NCBI GenBank assembly: GCA_030068145.1
Contig: JAPJBO010000269.1
Coordinates: 124,001 to 188,000, forward strand
Direction of reading: 5' to 3'
Source of the DNA: Diplonema papillatum
Lineage: Eukaryota; Euglenozoa; Diplonemea; Diplonemida; Diplonemidae
Length of the DNA: 64,000 nucleotides
Below, one piece after another: positions 18,785 to 29,082 of this stretch (positions within the stretch are counted from its first letter, which is position 1; every line of letters begins with the position of its first letter). Below the pieces are notes generated by a model. The model saw only the letters and a program-made list of their open reading frames with translations. It had not been told where the DNA came from and did not search any database. The translations under genes and the position numbers were made by a program.

Positions 18785-19640
18785 GTGTGCGGTCCTTTTT
18801 AAGATGGCTTGTGTCTGCGCTCTCTCTCCCTTAAGGTTGCCGCATGAGGAAACCGGCAGTGAGCCGAAACTCGGCGCCGGTCTCTCCGGACTGCACCAGG
18901 AGAGAACTTCGCGGCGGATCACAAAGCACCCGCCCTGCACGAGGCACGCGCCCAAGACCCGTGCACGGCTACCGTAGCACCCTCCATGCAAGCACCTTCC
19001 TCGGATGCTACGGTCGGGAGGGGGCTGCAATGTAGTTGGGAAAACACGTTCCCCTTCCCCGCGTTCTGCGTGTCGGGTTGCCACCGGGCAACTGCCGCAG
19101 CCGCAGATACGTCCTTCACCCTTGGCTCACTTTCTCGGGAGGTGTCGCTGCTCACCTACCAGTCTGTTCCTGGTTGTTGCCCTAAGACTTTCTCCTTTAG
19201 TGCCGGTCGCCGGGGTAACAACTCAGCACTCCTGGTAAGACTTCCTAATCTGGTCAGCAGGAAAACTCCTCAACCGCACCTTGTGAGACGTTCCCCTACT
19301 CCGTTTTGCAGGGTAACAACTCGACACGCATCTGGTAAAACTTACTCCGTTGAAAGACGGTCCCCTACCCTCCAGCAGCAGCGTAACACCTCAACACTCG
19401 CCTGGTAAAACTTCCTAGTCTGGTCAGCAAGAAAGCTTCTCAATGCAACTGGCAGCCTCCTCAAGCGTTTCCTACAATGCTAGTGATTACAGAGTGTAAG
19501 TTCACTTACACAAAGAACTGACAGGTGCTGCGAGAACGAGCGGAACGTTGAAAACTACTTAGCTTCAATGGTCAACTGGTGATCTCAGAAAGACCAGGTC
19601 ATTGAACCTCAGAATACTCCAAAAAGGGGACTTTGCATAC
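18785..19640. other. Intron sequence, no exon recognised
   Basis: Upstream part of the intron between the 19641-19763 and 16741-17190 exons. It contains imperfect repeats of AACTC(A/G)(A/G)CAC followed by CTGGTAA(A/G)ACTT near 19219-19410. A missing short exon for the S2-S3 linker could lie here, but I cannot identify it. Confidence 0.4.
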
Positions 19641-19763
19641 AGTGAGATGCTGCGCAGTGCCGACGATGAACACGATGTCCACCGCCGCGTCCAGCAACAC
19701 GAGCGCAAGAGTCTGATCTTGATCAACAGCTATCGTGTACGGCACCACAAGGATCGTGTATAC
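19641..19763 (-). CDS. Channel gene exon: end of S1 and S2
   Basis: 41 codons, phase 0/0: acceptor AACTCGCAG, donor GTATGC. The translation is VYTILVVPYTIAVDQDQT, then LALVLLDAAVDIVFIVGTAQ and HLT. Joined to the previous exon it completes S1 (SVLLLTASV-VYTILVVPYTIAV). The LLDAAVDIVF stretch matches the conserved S2 of CNG/HCN/KAT channels, where D is typically followed by a DIVLNFRT-like end. A short linker exon before S3 may be missing from my model. Confidence 0.78.
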
Positions 19764-20522
19764 CTGCGAGTTTGTGGGAGAAAATAATTCTAGACTGTTT
19801 CTTGCAGTAAGCGGTCGGTTTTTTGAAGTCTCCGTTTGACTTGTGAGGCGGGGGGGAAAGGGGGGGTTTTCCTTTTGTGCTGTTAGAGCAGGGCCTGGGC
19901 GTTGAGTTTTCATTCCTAGCGTTATTTGTGGATTAGAAGGTCGGTATTTTAAAGTCATTCCTTTTCGTACTTTGTGTCGCTTTTACTGTACTGTGGGAGA
20001 AAAGAATTCTTGTCGACCTCGGCGGCGTCCACTGGGTGCTCTGCTCTTCGTATTGTCTGGCGAGAACCGCCAAGAAGAACGGGATAAGTAAGAACACGTC
20101 TTTGTAACTGATAGCACTAGCGCAAGGGAGTTGAGTGACTGCCTTAACTCGGGGAAACGAGCTTGGGCGAGGTCACCTGGGGGTTAGAGACGTGGAAAAC
20201 CTTACTTTTAATTCCAACCAACCACACCCTGAAGGCTATGTGAAGGTCTCTTATTGAGTTTTGAGCTTTGCATTCTAACCCAAAACTCTTATCGACTTTC
20301 AGTGACACTGTGAGGGTTCAGCGCATTGTTTAGTTTCCTGAAGATCCGGGGGTTTGGAAGTCTCTGTTGCCTACAGTTAGGTGAAGTCGTTGGTTCTGAA
20401 CTGCCTGCGGGCTGAACGTGCGTATAGAAGCGATAACTTAACCTCGAACAAGCGCAGAACTACGACCGGCTTCCACGAACCTCTAAGGCTCGGCCATCAT
20501 ACCTTACAATCTGTAGTCATCA
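19764..20522. other. Intron sequence with family E fragments, no exon recognised
   Basis: A degraded TCTCCGTTTGACTTGTGAGG at about 19828 and a 5' half-copy of family E at 19917-19958 are present. The rest is unique. Confidence 0.4.
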
Positions 20523-20575
20523 GAAAAATGCTAAAACGGGGGTTTGCCTCGAGGTGTTTCGTGTTGTTCTGCACC
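20523..20575 (+). repeat. Dispersed repeat family G, partial
   Basis: ATGCTAAAACGGGGGTTTGC, then GAGGTGTTTCGTGTTGTTCT. Fuller copies of this block (AAACGGGTTTTTGCCTAGAG, GCTTTTCGTGTTATT) occur at 25750-25850, 36905-36978 and 51157-51262. Confidence 0.5.
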
Positions 20576-20659
20576 ACATTGGTATGGCGCTTACTTTTGT
20601 TCGTTGCGCAGGGTTTTATTAGAGGGGAAAACGACAAGGTGGATTCTATATAACTGGAT

Positions 20660-20826
20660 TACGACAAAGTGGATTATAATCCACTTTGGCGCCAATCCAC
20701 TTTGTCGCCAATACACTTTGTCGCCTAATCCACTTTGTCGCCTAATCCACTTTGTCGCCTAATCCACTTTGTCGCCTAATCCACTTTGTCGCCTAATCCA
20801 CTTTGTCGCCTAATCCACTTTGTCGC
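20660..20826 (+). repeat. 17-bp tandem array
   Basis: CCTAATCCACTTTGTCG repeated six or more times, preceded by diverged units (CCAATACACTTTGTCG) and by an inverted copy ACGACAAAGTGGATTATAAT that can fold against the array. No coding role is apparent. Confidence 0.85.
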
Positions 20827-20997
20827 CCCGTATGGGGCATTTGTGGGGGGGTCACAAGGTGGTCCTTTGGGTACCTCAGGGGCCTCCCGAGGGGGGTCAG
20901 GGAGACCATGGGGCTACATATGCACGTTTGAACAAGAGATTGTGAGAGAGCCTAACTACTTCAAAGTACCACCAGCTAAATCAAACGAGGAGTAAAG

Positions 20998-21138
20998 ATG
21001 CGGGAAACAGAGCAGTTGGTCGCTCGTATTGGCTTCACTGGCACCGAACTGGAGAGACTCGCGTTTGCCGCCGGGGAGATTCTGACAGTTGTATCGCGTG
21101 AACCTGGAGAGTGGGTACTGGCATTCACAGTACACTGA
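20998..21138 (+). pseudogene. SH3-like coding fragment (possible exon)
   Basis: A 46-codon frame from ATG at 20998 to TGA at 21136. The translation includes LVARIGFTGTELERLAFAAG and EILTVVSREPGEWVLA. The spacing of ARI-F, the ELERLAF-AGEIL turn and the W of GEWVLA resembles the first four strands of an SH3 domain (ALYDF...ELSF..GDIL.V....WW). A possible acceptor (GCGGGAAACAG) precedes it and a possible donor (GTACTG) follows the tryptophan codon. It lies antisense within a channel-gene intron with no partner exons recognised, so it may be a captured fragment. Moderate to low certainty. Confidence 0.4.
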
Positions 21139-22106
21139 TCGGAGTCATTTTCGGGTTTGCCGCCCTTTGCTTCCAGCACTTGTCCGCACTTCCATTCCAG
21201 CATTCCAATTCCGCTGATCAGAGGCGATAAAGAGTGATGCCAAGTTAATGTTCAGACACGGAAGAAACTTGCAAAGTGAACGAGATGGCAGAGTTGGTTA
21301 CCGTGTTGACGACAATAAGGATTCGGTACCTCGCACCTGCGAATCGAAGGCACCCTTCTTACGAAGGAAAATGTGGATTCAGAACCTTGCATATATCTCT
21401 GTGGTCTTGTCCCCTTTGTCCCCTTGTAGGCCCCCAGGTACCCGTGACCCGTGCGCGACAGCGTGAATTGTGAAGACGAAAGGCCCATTTTTCACGTTTG
21501 AGAGTCTCAAAGAAATGGGAAATCTTTTGAAAGGGTCCCCCCAACACAATTTGCGTTGAGCGGTGACGAAGTTGGACGAGAGGCGCAAAAATTTGTGATG
21601 CCGTTTCGCGGTTAAAAGACGGACCTAAACTCATTTTTGATGGTTTTAATGAACGCAAACAGCTCAAAATAGTCACTTACGTACTGGGTGGGTTTGGGGG
21701 CCCTTTACTTGCTCGCTTTGGCAAGTCAGGTTCGACACATTTTGTGACCGACACCAAAGTTCTCGCCAGGATAGGTGAGTGTTCTTGGGCTCTCCACGTC
21801 GTGCAAGTTGAGCTTATTCTAGGATTCGGAATTTTCGGCATTGCTCCCAGAAAGCTTGTGTCCCGCAATGATCATGTGTCTGCTCTGTACGAGAGCTGGA
21901 CACCGCCTTCAACTGCAGAAATGCATGGGCAAGTGAGAAACTTTGTTTTTTTTTGTGTTTCCGACGATCCCGTGGGACGAACAGATTGGTGTCTTTCGAC
22001 CTTTTTTTTTTTTTTTTTAGCCACATGCACTCAGGGATTTATATAGCTTTTGCTCCTCTGAAGAAAAGTCCTTTTTCCCCTCGGGGTCCTGTCCCGGATC
22101 CAAAAT
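21139..22106. other. No gene recognised
   Basis: Short frames on both strands; none has a domain. A copy of the 2390-2450 repeat lies at 21944-22015 and ends at a T-run followed by AGCCACATGC. Confidence 0.4.
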
Positions 22107-22735
22107 TAATTAGAATTGGTAGTCAACGTCCAATTTCCGATCTCAAATTTAATTAGAATTGGTAGTCAACGTTCAATTGTGAATCCAAATTTAATTAGAA
22201 TTGGTAGTCAACGTCCAATTTCCGATCCCAAATTTAATTAGAATTGGTAGTCAACGTTCAATTTTGAATCCAAATTTAATTAGAATTGGTAGTCAACGTC
22301 CAATTTCGGATCCCAAATTTAATTAGAATTGGTAGTCAACGTTCAATTTTGAATCCAAATTTAATTAGAATTGGTAGTCAACGTCCAATTTCCGATCTCA
22401 AATTTAATTAGAATTGGTAGTCAACGTTCAATTTTGAATCCAAATTTAATTAGAATTGGTAGTCAACGTCCAATTTCCGATCTCAAATTTAATTAGAATT
22501 GGTAGTCAACGTTCAATTTTGAATCCAAATTTAATTAGAATTGGTAGTCAACGTCCAATTTTGAATCCAAATTTAATTAGAATTGGTAGTCAACGTCCAA
22601 TTTCCGATCCCAAATTTAATTAGAATTGGTAGTCAACGTCCAATTTCCGATCCCAAATTTAATTAGAATTGGTAGTCAACGTTCAATTTCCGATCTCAAA
22701 TTTAATTAGACTTGGTAGTCAACGTCTCGCCTCCC
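22107..22735 (+). repeat. 43-bp tandem array with alternating unit types
   Basis: TTTAATTAGAATTGGTAGTC recurs every 42-44 bp, about 15 times. Units largely alternate between ...CGTCCAATTTCCGATC(C/T) and ...CGTTCAATTTTGAATCC, giving a dimer period near 86 bp. The array is A/T-rich and non-coding. Confidence 0.85.
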
Positions 22736-22954
22736 ACCACCCCCTTTGGCCCTCCGCCCCTGGCCCTCCTGCCTCCTCTTTCCCCGCCTCTGTTTTACTC
22801 TTCCTGCCCCCATGGCTTCGCCATGGCTTCGTCCCTCACCCCCGCTGATCCCGGTTGGTAGTGACCCGGCCCTACCCCAACCCCCAGCCCAAAATTAAGT
22901 CAAAAATTTTTTTTTTCGCGCTCGGGGTGGCCCCGAGCCCCAGACCCATATATA

Positions 22955-23175
22955 AATCACTGCACATGCACGTGCTCTATTGTGATCCGCCTTGAGCAGG
23001 CTCATGTTGCTATCGCTGATCGAGTGTCCGTAAATCGCCAAGCCATATGTCAGGACGGGGAGGGAATACAACGTGAGATGCAGAGTTCTAAGGATTTCTT
23101 GATGCTTCATTGCTAGCCGGGGCTTCAGCTCATTTAGAACAGCCAAGCGAGAGTAAAAGCGTTTTCTAATTGTCT
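22955..23175 (-). pseudogene. LINE reverse-transcriptase C-terminal relic
   Basis: The translation includes RKRFYSRLAVLNELKPRLAM, then LYSLPVLTYGLAIYGHSISD and NMSLLKADHNRARAC. This is the pattern downstream of the RT fingers/palm in many LINEs (short helices, then SLPVLTYG-I--, then L---HNRA-R). There is no catalytic domain and no flanking coding sequence, so it is a short 5'- and 3'-truncated relic. Confidence 0.6.
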
Positions 23176-23213
23176 GTACGTGGGGGTGCGGTGTGTGAGG
23201 AAACTGAACCACC

Positions 23214-23350
23214 CAAGTAGGACCTTCTGATCATGATCATTTGTCACTTTGCCACCTGAAACCACGTCCAGGATTTGGGCTCAGGGTAGTGCGGTTAACG
23301 GACACTTTGGTTTCCCTTTTCTACTTTCTCCAGCTCTCGCGGTGTACGGT
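23214..23350 (+). mobile_element. Solo derivative of the RT-less YR element, inverted
   Basis: The reverse complement of the 16204-16385 type: AAGTAGGACCTTCTGATCAT, ACCTGAAACCACGTCCAGGA, TTTGGGCTCAGGGTAGTGCG, then a diverged junction and TCTCGCGGTGTACGGTTT. It is placed in the opposite orientation to the other copies. Confidence 0.75.
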
Positions 23351-23384
23351 TTCTGACCTGCAGGTCAGTGGCGCAAAAACCCGG

Positions 23385-24180
23385 AAAGGGAGAAGGTGTG
23401 TGTTCACCTATATTGTTGGGAGAATAAGACCAAGCGAAAAAAGACTGCGTGGTTATCCCTCTCAATTTTATTTCCCTTCACTGGGATGGCTGCCGTGACG
23501 AAACTACTTTTCAAAGGCCGCGGAGGTCAGCGGACCGGAGCTACCGGAGAGGGTGTAGGTGCGTTGTGTGGTAACCTGATACGTGTGTGTGCGATGATGT
23601 GGGTTTGTGTGCAGCCTGATACGTGTGCGCTGGCTGTTACACGAGCTTGATGCTCCGCATGGATGCTTGGTGCCGTGTGCCGTGGGCACCGCCCGCTGCA
23701 CACGGGGATTCGTTTGCGACAATAAAACCTCGGAGGGAAACAGACTGCGTGTTTATCCCTCTCAATTTTATTTCCTTTCTCTGGGCCCGCTAGCAGCGAC
23801 GGACCTCGCTTCGCGGTGCCAGCACGAGGGGAGAACTTGGAGATACAGAGAAAGAAGAAAAACAGAGGGTTGGATGGAGAGGACGCAGGCGTGCGTCGGG
23901 GCTCGTGAGGAAGCACCGGCCACCTTGCAAGATGAGAATACCTGCCCTGGAAAGAAGCACCCTTTTACTCGCGGGGGTAAGCACCCTTGCGGGGGAGCTC
24001 TTCCGTGTGCCTCCATGCGGAAGGACCCTGGACCTTTTAAGAAGGCCGCGAGAGTCGGCTGAGCCGGGAGCTACCGGAGAAGGTGTGTATGTGCTTATGT
24101 ACTACAACCTGGTTCGATTGCGGGATAATAAAACCTCGGGGATAAAAGACTGCGTGGTTTTCCCGTCAAGAAAAAAATTT
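23385..24180 (+). repeat. Dispersed repeat family F, three local pieces
   Basis: ACTGCGTGGTTATCCCTCTC and ATTTTATTTCC occur at about 23441, 23742 (GTGTTTATCCC) and, shorter, 24150. The middle copy continues TCTGGGCCCGCTAGCAGCGA and GAGATACAGAGAAAGAA, matching 36826-36905 outside this cluster. Each local piece is preceded by a motif like AATAA(A/G)ACC. No gene recognised among them. Confidence 0.55.
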
Positions 24181-24184
24181 CCGG

Positions 24185-24636
24185 CTTAGTGAATAGAGCC
24201 AAACCCCTCATATACAGTTGTTTGACCCCTTGGACCCCTTAGTGAGGGCGGGCATCCAAAGCAAAGACACGTCAAAAAGGAACAATGTTTGCTGCAGAAG
24301 AAGAGGTGCGTTACGAAACCTTTCCACGGAGCACTGGGTTTCCCATTTTGGAATCGTAAAAATCTCGGGTTTAGCCCACAGATTCCCTAAAAAAGGCTTT
24401 CCGCGCGCTGAACAGACCTCCCTCCCCCTCCGACCGTAAGGGAGTTACCACAACAAAAGGCAGGCGCTTCGTTTTGTTTGTGCGTGCCGGGTGATCGCTT
24501 TCCCACTTGTATTTACCCTGTGTATTCAGGTAAGGAATTCTGATCAACCACCAAAACACGCTGCCTACGTCTTTTTAGCCTGCACAATACATTGAAGGGC
24601 AACCCGCAAGTTTGTTAGTACTAAAAAAGCGCATAC
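24185..24636. other. Intron sequence, no further exon recognised
   Basis: The intron immediately downstream of the S1 exon donor at 24636. The open frame continues to about 24565 but matches the intron interpretation better. Confidence 0.4.
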
Positions 24637-24813
24637 CACAGAAGCTGTGAGGAGGAGGACGGACAAGTTTTGGGATACTATTCCTGTTCGATCGCTGGGG
24701 GACGGGCGGTACGAGTTGATGATGGTGCTGATTTCCGCCGGCTCGAAGGTGTAGCGGTCGCTCTTCTCCTCTTCTTCAATGAGCAGCCTCTCTTGCTTCT
24801 CCATGAGCCCGAG
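24637..24813 (-). CDS. Channel gene exon: pre-S1 region and first half of S1
   Basis: 59 codons, phase 0/0, acceptor AACACACAG and donor GTATGC. The translation starts LGLMEKQERLLIEEEEKSDR, continues YTFEPAEISTIINSYRPS and ends NLSVLLLTASV, the first half of a membrane helix completed by VYTILVVPYTIAV in the next exon. An alternative donor at 24590 (GTATTG) would end in a different phase and fits worse; GTATGC is also used by two other exons of this gene. The acidic, helical stretch before S1 may be coiled coil. The join to the ankyrin exons across a 10.4-kb intron is inferred from strand, order and phase. Confidence 0.7.
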
Positions 24814-24889
24814 CTGTGTGTTGTTTTTTTTTTCACTCAGGACACCAGTGGTTTTCCGCTTAGCCAACAAAACGAAATTGGCTGGCTAA

Positions 24890-25218
24890 AAATTTTCACG
24901 GTTCACAAAAAGATGTCAAAAACTTTTTTCTCGACCGATCTTTTTGCATGGTGTTAGCAGGGTCGGCAGGTTGTGGCTTCCGGCTTGGTGGAGAACTGGG
25001 TTTGGGGTTGTGAGCTTGCTGTAGAACTGTTTGTAGATGGACAATTCCTGTGGCGAAAAAGGTTTTAGCCAACCCCATTTTCGTGGGAAAAAGTTTTTTA
25101 GGCAAAGAATATATCTTAGCCACACAGGAAAAACACTACTAGCGGGAACTCACCTGCTTTGATAAGTTTCGTGTCGTTCGCTGCTAACTACTAATTTTTA
25201 GTACCAGCAATGCATTGT
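24890..25218. other. Intron sequence, no exon recognised
   Basis: The intron upstream of the S1 exon, with A/T-rich strings (AAGTTTTTTAGGCAAAG, TTAGCCACACAGG). No coding evidence. Confidence 0.4.
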
Positions 25219-26972
25219 TGGTAAAGGGGGGGGGGTTTGCGGGGGCGAATAGTTGTACTTATTCGACAGACACCTGTATGCCAAAAAGTTTTTTTTATTT
25301 GACCCCCCCAATTATTTGCCAGACAGAGACAACCGTGCGACGGACACAGTCAGGTAGCACCCAAGAATTGCCCTCCCATGTTTCCAGCAGATCCGCGTCA
25401 TTTCGCAATACGCGATACTGCGCGGCATCCACAACTCGAATCACCCTCCGCGGAGAGTCGCGATTGGTCCTTTGGATTGGCTTTGTGCTAGGCCTTATGC
25501 CGGTTCATCAGCCAGGCCATCGTCAAGGGCGGCGCATGGGGGTATGGTCCCGGGATGGCGGGGGTGCCGTCTTGACAGCCAAAGAGATGGCACTGGAAGA
25601 AGTCCTCGATCGCACGTTCGGCGGAGTGTATGAGATACCAGACGAGGCGGGTGAATGAGCGACGCGAATAGCCACGATCTGAAGACATAAAATGTGAGCT
25701 TACACTCTGAAAACACAGCACGGACCGCACCCGGCCATAAAGAAATTTGAAAACGGGTTTTTGCCTAGAGGCTTTTCGTGTTATTTTGCAAATGCTTTGA
25801 GCTATCTTTGTGTCTGTGCTTTCAGTCGTCTAGGCGAAACATCAAACGATCCTGATGTTTCGTTGTCCTCGAACATCAATACGATTTACAATCTGCGCAG
25901 TACCGCTTGGGTCCGAAGTGCTTGCCGCGTAAGATGATGGTGAAGGATATCACGATGGCTACGAGAAGAACTAGCGGGCGGCCAGCTTCCGCCGTCTTGC
26001 CCGTGTGTCGAAGTCAGTGGCGTCGCCCCGCCCTTTCTAATTACCCTAAACAGAAGTACATTCTGGACTGCTGTAAGTTCGGGCCGGAAATGGTGATTTT
26101 AATCCGGAATAAACATGGAGCAGCACGTAGCAATAGCGCGTAGCAGCAGCGCGTATGCGTACGTAGCATCTACATGGTGTACGTAGCAGTAGCAACGTAT
26201 GTGTATGCATGCACACACCACCACGCAGTATGAGTACGTACTGCTATCCTCTACACGTGCTCCAGCATTCCAGACTTTTTCCGTCCGGGTTATTTCCGGT
26301 CCGGACTGTCACTAGCAGTACGGCATCTGCAGTTCAGGGACAAGTTGAAACGGAACGTAGTTGCAGCAGTAGTTTGAACTTGATATGCAGCAACAATCTG
26401 TTTGTCTCCGGTGCGCTTCACGTCCGCTGTGCAGTTTGACGAGCTCAAGGAATCACCAGATGATCCAGCGCACTTCCTTTTCTCCCTCGCGTGTTGTCCC
26501 CGCGGCCGGGATCTCGATTCCCCGATGTTCCTTGCCTTCGTCACCTTTGACGGCTGCTGCGGCCTCGGCTTCTGCGGCGCTTCCACCGGCTTGCTCGTCG
26601 TCGCGTCCGCGCTTTCGCGGGCAGGCGCCGTCCGTCCCTAACGCACGTTCACCGTTCGTCGGTGGTCCCGCGGTCGACCCGCTTGCTCCGACACGCGCCC
26701 GATCCGTTGGTTGCGGGCCCTGTGGCCGCGGCTTCGGCTCCGGCATCCCGCTGGCCGTCAGGCCCTCGCTTCACCGCTGGCCGTGCTCCGTGGTGCCCTC
26801 GCTTGCAGCACTGCCTGGGGATGCTGTTTCCTTCGGTTGCACCGAAATTTTTTTTCTTATTTGACCCCCCCAATTATTCGCCGACGAAGTTGGGCCAAAA
26901 AGATTTTTTTTATTTGCACAAATCAAATAGTTGTCAGGTACAATTATTCGCCCCCCCCCCCCCTTTACTAAA
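25219..26972. mobile_element. Putative 1.75-kb TIR element
   Basis: The left end GTAAAGGGGGGGGGG...GCGAATAGTTGTAC is mirrored at 26930-26972 by GTACAATTATTCGCC followed by a C-run and TTTACTAAAG. A subterminal block ATTTGACCCCCCCAATTATT occurs near each end but in the same orientation (25297 and 26859). The interior holds a 147-codon plus frame (25215-25658) and a 159-codon plus frame (26385-26864), neither recognised. Likely a non-autonomous or decayed DNA transposon. Confidence 0.45.
25750..25850 (+). repeat. Dispersed repeat family G
   Basis: GAAAACGGGTTTTTGCCTAG, AGGCTTTTCGTGTTATTTTG, CAAATGCTTTGAGCTATCTT and TGTGCTTTCAGTCGTC. The closest copy is 51157-51262. Confidence 0.65.
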
Positions 26973-27196
26973 GGTGCTTCGGCAATTTTTGTTGAGGATG
27001 GGGCTGCCGTCATGAGCGTCGACGGCTAGCGAGTGTCGGCAGAGGGTGCAGTGGTCGGAGCAAGCTTGAACGTGGCAGGTCGGTGCCGCGCAAATGAGTT
27101 GGTCGATGTACTTCAGCGCATTAACCTTGCGCATGCGCCGCGCAGCCTGCGAGATCACGCGCTTCCGGGGTCGTCCGGATCCGGTCCCACGTGCCT

Positions 27197-27775
27197 TCAT
27201 GCCTTTCCGCGTCTTCCGCGGCGGCCGCACAGTTCTCTGCCTGGCCTCCACCACCCGCTGGACCTTCGCGCCCATGCTACCCTGTCTGCCATCAGCACCC
27301 GGATCTCCTCAGTGTTCGACATGCCGAGGTCGCGTTGGAGCACATCGAGATAAGAAAGCGGAGGTCGACCGCGTTTCTTCTTTCGACGTGTCGTTGCAAG
27401 AAGCACGCTCGATGCTGGCTGGACCGCCCTCTGGCAGTGCCCAGCGAAGCGGAGCCGCTTTCTCTGCAACTCAACTTCGATCCTCGGGAACTGATCCGCA
27501 AAAAGGTCATTATTGCTACAGCGCGTTTCGCGACTGTAGACCTTAATGCCTCGAACAAACCGAACTAGACAAGTGTATGTTCCCGTGATCTCAGGAAGCA
27601 GGGACGTGCCAACGATCCAAGTTTCGGCGCCTGACAGAAAGACGGGAACCACGAGCGTCTTGAAAAACAAAACCTTTAGGTCGAGCCTAATCGTGGACCG
27701 CCAAACAGACTTCAGTCTGTGTACTGCTACCCAGGCCAAAGACGTGTTCTGTAGGAAATCCGCTCTGCTGTCCAC
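27197..27775 (-). pseudogene. LINE C-terminal relic (endonuclease/RT polyprotein end)
   Basis: 192 codons. The translation includes LKVLFFKTLVVPVFLSGAET and W, then RLRFAGHCQRA, KKRGRPPLSYLDVLQRDLGM and MADRVAWARRSSGW. This is the classic C-terminus of RTE/CR1-like LINEs (VLLYGAETW, RLRWxGHxxR, RGRPxxxWxDxxxxDL, DRxxWR). RT and endonuclease domains are absent. A cysteine/histidine-rich stretch (CHVQACSDHCTLCRH) lies at about 27.05 kb in another frame and may be its frameshifted continuation. Confidence 0.75.
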
Positions 27776-27806
27776 CGAGGTATTTGGCTCAGGGCACTAA
27801 TTCCCA

Positions 27807-27838
27807 TTCCAAATTCCGTCAGCTGACGGAATTTGGAA
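27807..27838. repeat. 32-bp perfect palindrome
   Basis: Arms TTCCAAATTCCGTCAG and its complement meet without a loop. The arm sequence GACGGAATTTGGAAA recurs at 28469-28483 near the YR element end. Confidence 0.8.
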
Positions 27839-28533
27839 ATCCGGGCGGCTCAAAAATAAAAGAAAAGTGCAAAAAACGACCTTCGATGAAAAAGGTCGTG
27901 GGGGTCCGGTGGAGGCGTGGGTTAGGCCAGCGGGTGCCAGGAAGCTGGCTGGCGGTCAAGGGCTGGGCTGGCGGTGAGGGGCTGGCCATCGGTGGGTCGC
28001 CGCTGGGCATGGTGGGCTGGCTGGCAGAAGTTTGGGGCTGCCGCGGGTGCTGAGCCGAGTGAGAGAGTCGAGGCTCAGAAGCAGCCCGGAATGCTTGACA
28101 GATTCTCTCCGAGACACAAGTGCCTTGTTCCGTGTGATCTCCGGTCTGCATCTACTCGTGCCAATGATATACCAGCACACAATATCTGAGTGGTGGATGA
28201 ATTTGAAATGGGCTGCTAGCTTCAGGAGTGTGCACCAGGAGGAGCGAGGCGAGGGTCACACAGATGGCAAACAATGCCACCAGTACGTTGGTCGTATGTT
28301 TAACGCGACAAAAGGACTGAGAAGTGCAAACTCTTTCTCCACCTGAATGTACCGTACCGTTTGCCGGGAGGCGGCGCCCCCGGACCCCCCCTTTTGGCAG
28401 GTTCGGGTGGCCTAAATAAACAAAGGCTTCTCGATTTCAGAGCGGGAAAAGCAAATTGGCTATTGAGACGGAATTTGGAAAACCGAGGAAAAATGAAGCT
28501 AATAGCCTGATTTGGCTTGTAGTCTTGTACAAA
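27839..28533. other. No gene recognised
   Basis: A purine-rich, GGCTGGC-repeated stretch at 27920-28050 and unique sequence up to the YR element end. The overlapping frames are low-complexity or shadow frames. Confidence 0.4.
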
Positions 28534-28672
28534 TAATAAAATCCTCACTCCTATGCTTGTGTCTGTCACTCTCGTCCTCCGCTCCTGCTCTGCTTGCCGC
28601 GCGCAGTATAGTTGGAGCAAAAGGTGAAGCCAGAAAGCTGTTAATCTTGCTGCTGACCACATGAAGTGGTGC
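28534..28672 (-). repeat. B2 terminal repeat of YR retroelement 1
   Basis: Starts TAATAAAATCCTCACTCCTA and ends CATGAAGTGGTGC on the plus strand. Same orientation as B1. Confidence 0.88.
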
Positions 28673-28698
28673 CACGGGAACTCCGAAGAAAAATGAAG

Positions 28699-28813
28699 CA
28701 AGTGGGAAGGGAGGGAGGGGAAGCAAGCTACTTTGTTCCTCTGGACGGATTGGGAGCGGCAAACCTGTCGTTCGGATTATTATTAGTCTTCAAAGAAACA
28801 AGTTTCTTTTCCT
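28699..28813 (-). repeat. A2 repeat of YR retroelement 1
   Basis: Starts CAAGTGGGAAGGGAGGGAGG and ends GTTTCTTTTCCT on the plus strand, matching A1 at 32447-32561. Confidence 0.88.
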
Positions 28814-28815
28814 AC

Positions 28816-28954
28816 TAATAAAATCCTCACTCCTATGCTTGTGTCTGTCACTCTCGTCCTCCGCTCCTGCTCTGCTTGCCGCGCGCAGTATAGTTGGAGC
28901 AAAAGGTGAAGCCAGAAAGCTGTTAATCTTGCTGCTGACCACATGAAGTGGTGC
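28816..28954 (-). repeat. B1 repeat of YR retroelement 1
   Basis: Copy of B2. Only about 2 bp separate it from A2. Confidence 0.88.
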
Positions 28955-29082
28955 ATCCCTGCGCGTAGTCGCTTGTGTGAAGTCACTACAAACAGTTCCC
29001 GGGCGTGAATAAAAAAGAAATTATGACGTGAGAAAGAAATATGATGCGAATAACAGTCTCGAGGACGGATGAGAGGTCCTCA

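Noticed and set aside
17051-19084. 677-codon minus frame with sixteen 33-residue repeats, as a repeat protein gene
   Set aside because: The openness follows from a 99-bp period divisible by three. The sequence contains repeated splice-site motifs and borders the acceptor of a well-supported exon, so an intronic array is the simpler reading.
22107-22735. CRISPR-like array of 20-base repeats with about 23-base spacers
   Set aside because: The spacers are themselves repeated in two alternating types, so this is a simple tandem satellite in eukaryotic DNA.
24591-24636. Extension of the S1 exon to a donor at 24590
   Set aside because: It would end in phase 1 while the next exon starts in phase 0, and it would disrupt the S1 helix. 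The GTATGC donor at 24636 joins smoothly.
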